Below, in pieces: positions 56,618-64,000 of a stretch of 64,000 nt of DNA; within the stretch, counting starts at the first letter, position 1; every line of letters begins with the position of its first letter. The stretch spans positions 23,437,001 to 23,501,000 of the forward strand of contig JAZHRO010000019.1 in the NCBI GenBank assembly GCA_037157565.1, read 5' to 3'. The position numbers and the translations under genes were made by a program. The notes beneath the pieces are model-generated. The model did no database searches, was not told the DNA's origin, and worked only from the letters and a program-made list of their open reading frames with translations. The stretch is from Thalassia testudinum. Its lineage: Eukaryota; Streptophyta; Magnoliopsida; Alismatales; Hydrocharitaceae.

Positions 56618-57556
56618 TGATGATAACACCATCATTTGTCATAACTATTTAAATTAGTCAGAATCAGGTGACAAATGCTCCTGAATAATCACCTGAGGAT
56701 GGTAATTCCACTCAAATCCATTCTGAGAAGAAAACATTAAAATAGGGCTAATTTTACAGTTTGAACATCACATCATGAATGCAGAGTAACCAAGGGGTCA
56801 CCCAGGGGTTAATTAAAGGTCAAATGAGCATTAAAGATAAAAAAGTGGGTTAACACAGGCAGAAACAGGGTTTTATGCGTTTCGAGAACTAAATCAGAAC
56901 ACAAAACCCTAATTTCAAACCTGCTTAAATTGAAGAGATTTTGGTCAAGATAAAATTAATATAAACCTCCTAAAATTCATATAAAAATATTATAAGAGTT
57001 TTAGTACCCTTGGTTTGACCATCTAAACCCATTTTGACCTAAAACAAAGTTTCAGACGAGATTCTACCCTAATTTGGGCTTTTGTCAAAATTTCCCAATA
57101 AAACATGGTAAAAATTGAAATCCAACTTCACCATTAGATTCCCTGAGTCCAAAATAGGTTAATGCAAAAATTTGGGCTCAATCAGAGTCCATCTTAACCT
57201 AGTTTACAATTTAACCCTTTAAAACTCTATTTCTTACATTTACCCCATTAGCCTTTGAATTCTTTGCAAATGGGTCCCTAATTTCTCGTCATTTTTTTCA
57301 ATTAGGTACCTATTGCCATTAGCAGTGGGAATGCACCTTCAGTGAGATTCGAGGGAGGTTTTCTCCCTAGAATCAAAGCCAATCACCTCCAAATGTGTAG
57401 GAAAGGACCTAGAGGAGATTCTTAATCTCTCGAATCGCCTCTTGATCTCTAAATCAAGCTCTAGAGCTCAGACGAACTCAAGATTTCAGGGATTTTTCTC
57501 GCTAAAAACCTGAGCAATCCAAGCCTCCTTCCAAGCTTAGAGCTCGATCTTGAGCC

Positions 57557-57565
57557 CTATAAAAG
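57557..57565 (+). promoter_or_regulatory. TATA box of LTR C (right copy; left copy 30,656-30,664 minus)
   Basis: CTATAAAAG followed by a C/T-rich leader. It is conserved between the two arms and at the equivalent position in LTR D. Transcription from either copy would run outward from the palindrome centre. Confidence 0.5.
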
Positions 57566-58144
57566 AACCCCCAACTCTAGATCGTCCTCCTTAGCAAGGT
57601 TTTAGGCCAGAAAACTCTCTTCTCCTCCTTCCCCAATCTACTCTGACTAAGCTCCGGTGAACTCCTCGTTCTTCCTTCGTCACCCTCTGCCACATACACT
57701 AGGCAGAGGGAACATATTCCCCAAATCCTTCAGCTCCTCACCATACCAAGCAGGCTTGACCTTTCCTCCTCGCCATCCTCACCACTGGAGCATTCATTTT
57801 CTCCGGTGTTGGCCTATCATAGCTGGTGCCAACTTCCCTCCCCTTCCTCCATAGCTAATCTCTCTCTCTCTTTCTCTTCTTCTGTAGGTTAGATCCAACC
57901 CCTTCCAACCCTAATGCAACCAACATATCATCTCCCTTCTCTGTCTTCTCCAAGGCCAGTAACGCCTCCGGCGAAGCTGACCGACGACACCTAACCACTA
58001 CCGACCATCAATCACTCCGCCAACACCACCACATCCTTCCTCACCACACAGAGACTAAAAGCCCTAACCTAATTAGGATTATTAGCCACTCTACACCCCC
58101 ACCAAACATATTAATAAACCTCTGCCATCTCCGACTTCGACCAC

Positions 58145-60840
58145 TGTTACGAACATGGGCATCAGACGTAGTTTAAGATGTCTGGAACCCTTCCCAGATG
58201 TATGGTAATAAATTTTTTCGGCGTACGGGTTCACGTTTGCGCGCCTGCGCGCGCAGACTGAACCCGTAGCCTTCATTTTTCTCTCCCTGCAGGTGCCGCT
58301 TTCCTTCATCTCTCTCCCCGCGGCTGCCTTATAAGAACGCTCCCCCTCTCCCTCACCCTCACTCCACCATCTTCTCTTCTCCTTCTCCCTGCCAGTGAGA
58401 GCGTGAGTGAGCGAGTGCGGCAGCAGCGGCTGCTGCGAGCGTGCGGGAAGGTGTGTTGCGAGAGGAAGAAGAAAGCTCGACCACGAAGGTGCGAGCTTGC
58501 CAGGGCAGCTAGAGCCGGCTGGCGGGAGAGCAGTGAGCTTGGGGTGGCCCGGAGGAGCTGCTGCAGCTCGGGCAGCAGGCGGATGCGGCGCGGCGCGGCC
58601 GTGCGTCGCGGGCGGAGAGCGAAAAGGGTCCTGATTATGGGAAAATTTCCCAGAATCAGACGTCTAGACTCACGTCCAGACGACGCCGAAGACGTCTAGA
58701 GGAAGGTCCAGACGTTTGACAGGTACAATATTTTCCTACCATCTCCTTTTTACGCGTGTACGGCAATGCAGCCGTCCGCCGCGTTCTTTTGCGCCTCTTC
58801 GTGATGAGAGAGGGTGTGTGTGTGTGCAGGTTCTGTTCGGGAGGGCGGAGGGCTCGCCATCCCACACGGATCAGACGTCTGGCCACAGTACCAGACGACG
58901 AAGTGGACCTCCAGACGTCCGGGGTGATAATCAGACGTTTGGGAACTAGGACCAGACGATCAGCGGGCTTCTGGACGTCTGAAGGACTGCGCAGACCGAG
59001 GTATGACCTGATCAACCTTTTAAGACGTTTGGAAGAAGTTCCAGACGTCTAATTTTGGGCAGACTCGTCGTTTTTGACCCGTTTAGGGTCCATTCGGAGT
59101 CTGTTTTCTGCGTTTCAAGTTTCGCTCTTTCCAGATTTATTTCCTCTACCTGTTTACAGTAATTGTGTACTATTATGAGAAACTCCTTGTGATTGATCCT
59201 TTTGTTAGGACCTCATTCTGTTACAGCTGTGGGGGTTGCGGAGGCGCGCGGGATTGCCGACCACACCCCCAGTACTCTCGGTTTCGCGGGTAGAGTGGCC
59301 CTTTAATTTATTTAACAAAATTTGTACAATTATGAAATAATTGATAGAGTCTAGGGCATTACATGAACCCTAGGACTGAGAAATTAGATTGAATGGTAGA
59401 TCCTAGGGTATTGCATGAATCTTAGGACTGGAAAACTAGACTGAATGATATATCCTAGGGTATGGCATGAATCCTAGGACTGGAAAACTAGTTGAATATA
59501 TACATTGCAGTATTGGAAAAGTGGAAAGGAAATGATAACTGCCTGTAAATTGGTTAACAACTGCCTGTTATGAACGAATAAATACAGTTGAGAACATGAA
59601 TTGTATGGATATAAACCTGGAACGGTGAAACTTAAATTGGCTGAGTTAAAAGAGCCTGAACCCTACGGGAAATTAGGAGTAGAACTCCTAGAAAGTGAAT
59701 GAAATAGAATTGTGGAAGTGAGCTGGCTTTGAGTACGGAGTACAAAGGAGAGCAACTGTCCCCCTATTTAGTGCAAAGCGGAGCTAGCGCCCCAGGGACC
59801 CGGGGTTAGGTCTGGCCACTTTGTACTGACTTTTGGCTCTCGTGTACACAGTACCGAGGAGAGCTACTAGTGTAGGGAGGGCACTAGCTACCCCACAGGC
59901 CTCGGGGTTCTGCTAGCCCTCCTACACCGACTTGTTAGGCCCACGGGGCAAACCAGGGTAGTCAGGCGAGGGTGCACGAATTGTGGAGAGGCAGGACCCC
60001 TGTTTGGTTACTGTGGAGGGGCTGGACCCCTATTACTGAGAGGGCTCTGCCTTATACTGGTTCTGTGCTGTGCTTTGGGCGCACCCGTTAACGGAAACGA
60101 CTGATCGCGTGCCAGTGCGGGGTAGCTACCCGTGCGCTTATCGCGCGTGCTGTAGTCGCCGTTACGTCTGCCAGCGACCTTGGGGTGGTTGACTGAGGGT
60201 AGGACCACCACGGGGTACTCTCCCGGCCAGGAGAGCACCACATGTTACTTCTACTTTTTGGAAAAGACTGCAATCAAGATCGTTCCCACGAGGAACCTTC
60301 AAGATCAAGAGAAAGATCTGATAAATAAATCAACAGTGAATAAATGGAAAAATATAAATAAAGAAAGAAAAAATATAACAGTTACTGTACACTCTACTAC
60401 TTGTTTTAGCTTTTAGTTGCTACTCTACTCAGCGTTTCGCTGACGTGTCACCCTTGTTACCTTTTTAGGACTAGGTGTTGAGCAGCCAGAGTCAGCGGCT
60501 GCAGAGGGCGCTGGGCCTAGTAGAACCCAGTAGTGTTACCTGTAGTACCTTCTGTACTTTTCTTTTCGCTGTAGTGAGTAATTTTTTGTTACTCCCTGTG
60601 CTCTCTTTATTGTAAGCTTCATGTTATGTACATGTTTATTTCTCTTTTGTTGGGGTGGTGTATACTATAGTATTTCCTTTCTTTACTGCTGTATATTGTT
60701 ACTGCTAGTTATATATATGGTGAATGTGGTTTATTTTACTGCTCTTTTGGTTACTTTCTCGTTGGACGACTGGGTCTTGGGATTAGTCGAGTCGGTCCGA
60801 TTCTCGTGTCTCGTAGGGATTCGGGAATCGGGTCGTTACA
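58145..60840 (+). mobile_element. Solo LTR A', right copy
   Basis: Mirror of LTR A, 2,696 bp, ending GGGTCGTTACA at 60,840. The duplications read ACCAC (58,140-58,144 and 60,841-60,845). Starts TGTTACGAACATG, so the TG...CA ends are intact here. Plus-strand CTTATAAG at 58,328-58,335 and AATAAA at 60,324-60,329 and 60,339-60,344. Confidence 0.85.
60324..60344 (+). terminator. Possible poly(A) signals in LTR A'
   Basis: Two AATAAA hexamers 15 bp apart, on the same strand as the TATA-like box but about 2 kb downstream. The left copy has the same signals at about 27,868-27,890 on the minus strand. AT-rich context makes chance occurrence possible. Confidence 0.3.
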
Positions 60841-62174
60841 ACCACCCTTCATAGACCATTATTCACCACACTGCCACCCTCACCACACTCACCATGGTTC
60901 GACGAAGGTCCTGAGCAATTTTAATAGGGCCGTAAGGCCATATTTTGTCTTTCAGGGTTTGATCGGAGAACCACCATTGTCGCCATCACCGTTGTCTTCA
61001 GCTAACCGCTGCCTTCCGACCATCTTCGACCTCAACCCAACTTCCGCTGCACATAGAACCCATCCACACAGGAGTCCAAGCCATCAATTCAATGAAAGAG
61101 GTCCCCAGCTGCTCGAATCAGACACTTCAATCTGCTGCAGCTGCTCACAAAGGAGAAGGCACCTTTAGTCCCACATCGTATGGGATAAATTCACAGCAGC
61201 ACATAAAATCAAATGCTGCCATTGCCTTATCGCCTCAGACACGGGATGAGATCCCTTTCACTCACGTGACCTACGCATTGCTCACTCACCTCACACACCT
61301 GGTGAGCCTGGACCTCTGACCTGTATACTCAACTACTCAATTTGCTGTAACCCACTTTAGGAAGAAAGAGAAACATATTTGAAGGGGTAGGGGTAGGTTT
61401 TGCCTCAGGAATCATGCCCGTACATGCCAACACTTGGGCATTCCTGATGCTGTGTTGTGCCTTGCTGAAGGCCTTGTGACTTGTGTGGCACTGTGATCAC
61501 TTAAGTCATCTGGGGATTATACCTGACGTCTGATATTGGTTGAGGTACTGTGGAGTTATTTGATATCTATTCCTACATGGCTAATTGAGGGATAAGTGGT
61601 TCTAACCACTGTTGAGATATTGAGTAGCTGATTTCCTTGGGATATGTGCTTAATGTGGGGAATTAATTGGTGATCTAAATCACCATTTTTATAATCCCTT
61701 ATATTCTTTTTATCCCTTTCTTTCCTGAGATACAATTTGGGTTGTTATTGAATATATTTTTAATTACTAATATTCATTGCATATTTTTATCTTTGTGCTC
61801 ATTGTTTCTATATTGTGATTAGTGTGTGAATTCCATTTTTGCTCCCTACGAACAACCTCAGACTCATTCCTTATTTTCAAGCACTTTACAAATTTAATTG
61901 CTGTAGTATTTTTGTTGACTATACTACTACATGCATCTCCTAAAACTCGACGAAAGTACACACAAGACTAAGACTTGTAAAATGCGACTCACATAACCCG
62001 TGCGAGCAAAAAAATCCAAACCAGAAAAATAGTTCCTCACACTTGTCATATGAGAAGTTCTTGATACAAGGAACGAAAAAGTCTTCCTTCATAACAAACA
62101 TCGGCTGTTACATTCCCTGGATTATTGTCTCCAGCTAAATTACAACTGAAAAGAGACATGCTGGTACAAAGAAA

Positions 62175-62462
62175 ATGCCAGCACCAGTCATCACGACTCA
62201 ACGGTCTCGCCCCATGTCTTCAACCCTGCTCATCTTCAACGACGTAGGTGATAGTGCAGCGTCACGACTAATACACCCTCAACCTCTAGCCGACCCACTT
62301 TCGACGGCCCCTTGGCGAAGACCCATCTCTTCCTGTCTACCATCACCTGCCCGCATCGGACCCCTGGCTATAGGTGGGATGGCCTCCTCCATCATAAATG
62401 TTCTCCCCACTACAGCACAGTTGGAAGAACATCTGGGAGCATTATCTATCACGAAGTTTTAG
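62175..62462 (+). pseudogene. Gag-like N-terminal frame, right copy (truncated)
   Basis: 95 codons beginning MPAPVITTQRSRPMSSTLLI, shortly downstream of LTR C on the same strand. After about residue 73 the frame runs across the 62,384-62,389 deletion junction into unrelated sequence (IINVLPTTAQLEEHLG) and stops. The first ~30 residues are almost identical to the left copy. No diagnostic motif; identity as gag is inferred from position. Confidence 0.4.
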
Positions 62463-63070
62463 GCATTCTCACTACTCTTTCAGCGGTTCACACTAGCTAG
62501 AGAGTGGGGGTATATAATGAGGGGCAAAAATTATCTTCAGATCCAAAACTCCACACACAACCTGACAGCGGATCCGGCTACCCGACAATAGGGTAAACAG
62601 GCGAAACCGACACCGCTTGTCCTGCCTATGACTAGCCGGATCCCAACCAGAACCTGCCTAGCCTGCTAAAAGATTCGGTACAGCCTCAGTAGAAGATACA
62701 ATAAGATGGACTTGACCACCTATACCCTCACAGTGGACAAGTAGTCTGACAGAAGGGGTACTAGAGGTTATAAAGTGAGGGTTCTGCCTATGTTATAAAT
62801 AAAGAAAGAGGCCCCCAGTGAAAGGGTGTCCCCCCCAGAGAGGGAGAGCAAATCTTGTAATTCCAAAGATTATAGTGCATAGTTGAGAGCACCATACTCC
62901 CCACAGATGACACCCCTTGCGGTGGAACTGGATCATCAAATCCCTGTTTTCCTTTGTGCTTGCTTATTGATTGTTGATCTTCCCTCCTATGTGACGGATG
63001 ATAATGGCTAAGTAGCGCCTCCCACCCGTATAAATTTTTTGGTGACCTTCTGAAGCTCATCACCCATCAA
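62389..63070 (+). mobile_element. LTR-like segment (right copy)
   Basis: Mirror of 23,412-24,102. Plus-strand TATATAAT at 62,511-62,518 and AATAAA at 62,798-62,803. It is abutted upstream by the gag-like frame, at the site where the left arm has 1.72 kb more sequence. Confidence 0.35.
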
Positions 63071-63083
63071 GGAGATATAATTC

Positions 63084-64000
63084 ACAAATAGGTCTTTGCA
63101 CATTTGTTTTAATAAAACCACACCTCTCTTTTGCAGTTTATGCCCAAACCAAAGATATTAACCTTAGTTGATCACTTTATAAAATTTGGGCATTAAAGAT
63201 AACAGTTCATAATCCATATGTTATTTAATTATATCTATTTGTAAATGCAAAAACTAATCCACATGTTGGATCATGATCCAACACATATGTGGTGGGTCAT
63301 ATGTGAGCTATATTGATCGACAAGTTTCCCATTTTCTGCCACCAGAGAGATATATAACCTTCTAGGTCGAAGGAGGCACATCTTTCACTTGTCATTCCTT
63401 GTAGCAAAGAGATGAGAGCAACCAATGATGTTTCTAACGTAGGAAAGTACCATAGGATTGGAGATGCATGTTAGGAAGTAGGGTTGGTGGAGGTTGGGGT
63501 GAGGTGGGGGAGGACAATGGGAGGTAGCTCCCTATGACTATGACATGCACTCTCTCTCTTTTCAAACTTTTAGCATTATTTCAAAGAAATCAAGAGTCAT
63601 AATACATATGGGTACATAGTAAAGTGAACTACTCTTGGAGATCACTTTACCTTATATGTAAGCGTCGATCCTCAAATGGCAATCGTGGAGGTGCCAATTG
63701 CCACACTTCATAAACACTTTTGGAGTGGTCCTCCAAATCGGTGAGATCAATAATATTCAATAATTAAATTTTGCACCAAAGATGATGGACAATTTATAAG
63801 TGGTGCCCATGTCTTCAAATGAGTACTATTTGTAACTTAATGGCACAAGATCATTGTAGATTGTCCTCAATAAAATTCAATCAACTTTCATTAGATATGG
63901 TATGCAAATGGAGGATTGCAATCAAAAATTTCCTCAGAAACAATGAGATAATGAGAGCATTTACAATACTAAACAATAGACCATGCAATAAATTTGCTAC
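63084..64000. other. Outer right arm, AT-rich, no gene
   Basis: Mirror of about 22,482-23,400. Contains the 20-bp palindrome at 63,264-63,283 and a purine-rich GGTTGGTGGAGGTTGGGGTG run. No open frame of note. Pairing with the left arm continues to the final base. Confidence 0.5.

Larger units (their letters stand above)
56618..61964 (+). mobile_element. LTR C, right copy (interrupted by solo LTR A')
   Basis: Mirror of 26,244-31,601. Starts TGATGATAACACC at 56,618, immediately after the purine-rich AATGAAGGGGATCAAGATAAG, and has a plus-strand CTATAAAAG box at 57,557-57,565. The insertion of A' at 58,145 duplicates ACCAC, as in the left arm. Sequence before 56,618 could be the 3' end of a second element sharing this LTR. 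Confidence 0.6.
46984..64000 (-). repeat. Right arm of the giant inverted repeat (runs off the window)
   Basis: Reverse complement of 22,482-41,227. The inner boundary at 46,984 lies in a T-rich tract (CTTTTTCGATATTTTTC). Matching continues to the last base of the window, so the true arm may be longer. Every large insertion in the left arm is found here at the same site with the same target duplication, so the arms are copies of one pre-assembled nested cluster. Confidence 0.95.

Noticed and set aside
22482..64000. The palindrome as the terminal inverted repeats of one giant DNA transposon
   Set aside because: The inner breakpoint cuts a retroelement at an arbitrary point, the arms contain nested LTR insertions, and no transposase or terminal signature was seen. 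A segmental inverted duplication fits better, though the outer ends are outside the window.
22482..64000. The palindrome as a simple missed-adapter long-read artefact
   Set aside because: Such artefacts give arms that match almost perfectly with little or no spacer. Here there is a 5.76-kb unique spacer, a 1.72-kb indel and several percent divergence. A false head-to-head join of two haplotypes is still possible and is kept as an open alternative.

Overview
This window is intergenic, transposon-packed DNA from a plant nuclear genome. The evidence is plant-type LTR retrotransposons with primer-binding sites for tRNA-Asp and tRNA-iMet, a Ty1/copia RNase H tail, CACTA (En/Spm) terminal sequences, large solo LTRs and no intact host gene. 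I could not fix the species. No rRNA, tRNA, CRISPR or bacterial-type operon was seen. Most open reading frames are short, broken or low complexity; the only coding-like signals are decayed retroelement proteins.

Positions 1-22,481 (left flank) hold these parts in order: AT-rich DNA; two same-facing CACTA right ends (1,714 and 3,335), the second preceded by a ~196-bp-period array of ACGT-core palindromes; an LTR fragment; a minus-strand retroelement E1 (direct repeats 4,938-6,877 and 12,744-14,655, tRNA-Asp PBS at 12,723-12,740, broken Tyr/Pro-rich reading frame at 6,857-8,284); a second retroelement D nested in E1 on the plus strand (8,348-11,764 plus a tRNA-iMet-like PBS); a copia 3' end; an LTR fragment; a PPT plus 1.06-kb LTR; and a third CACTA end.

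Positions 22,482-64,000 form one giant inverted repeat. The left arm (22,482-41,227) is the reverse complement of the right arm (46,984-64,000), around a 5.76-kb spacer. The right arm runs off the window, so the palindrome is probably longer. Both arms carry the same nested series, each with matching target-site duplications: a gag-like ORF, LTR C interrupted by solo LTR A (TSD GTGGT), a GC-rich degenerate block, a ~97-bp tandem array interrupted by solo LTR B (TSD GGCGG), and the internal region of retroelement E2. The inversion-duplication therefore happened after these insertions. The inner breakpoint lies inside E2: the right copy continues into the spacer to its polypurine tract and 3' LTR (44,401-46,301), while the left copy stops abruptly at 41,227. 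The arms differ by one 1.72-kb indel flanked by a 6-bp repeat, and they look much more alike near the centre than towards the outside.

The most noteworthy points are the >17-kb-arm palindrome and its reconstructable history, the dense array of ten short perfect hairpins in the E1 LTR, the recurrence of palindromic ACGT-core motifs in unrelated element families, and the conserved in-frame stops in the Tyr/Pro-rich retroelement reading frames. An assembly artefact (two haplotypes joined head to head) must be excluded for the palindrome.
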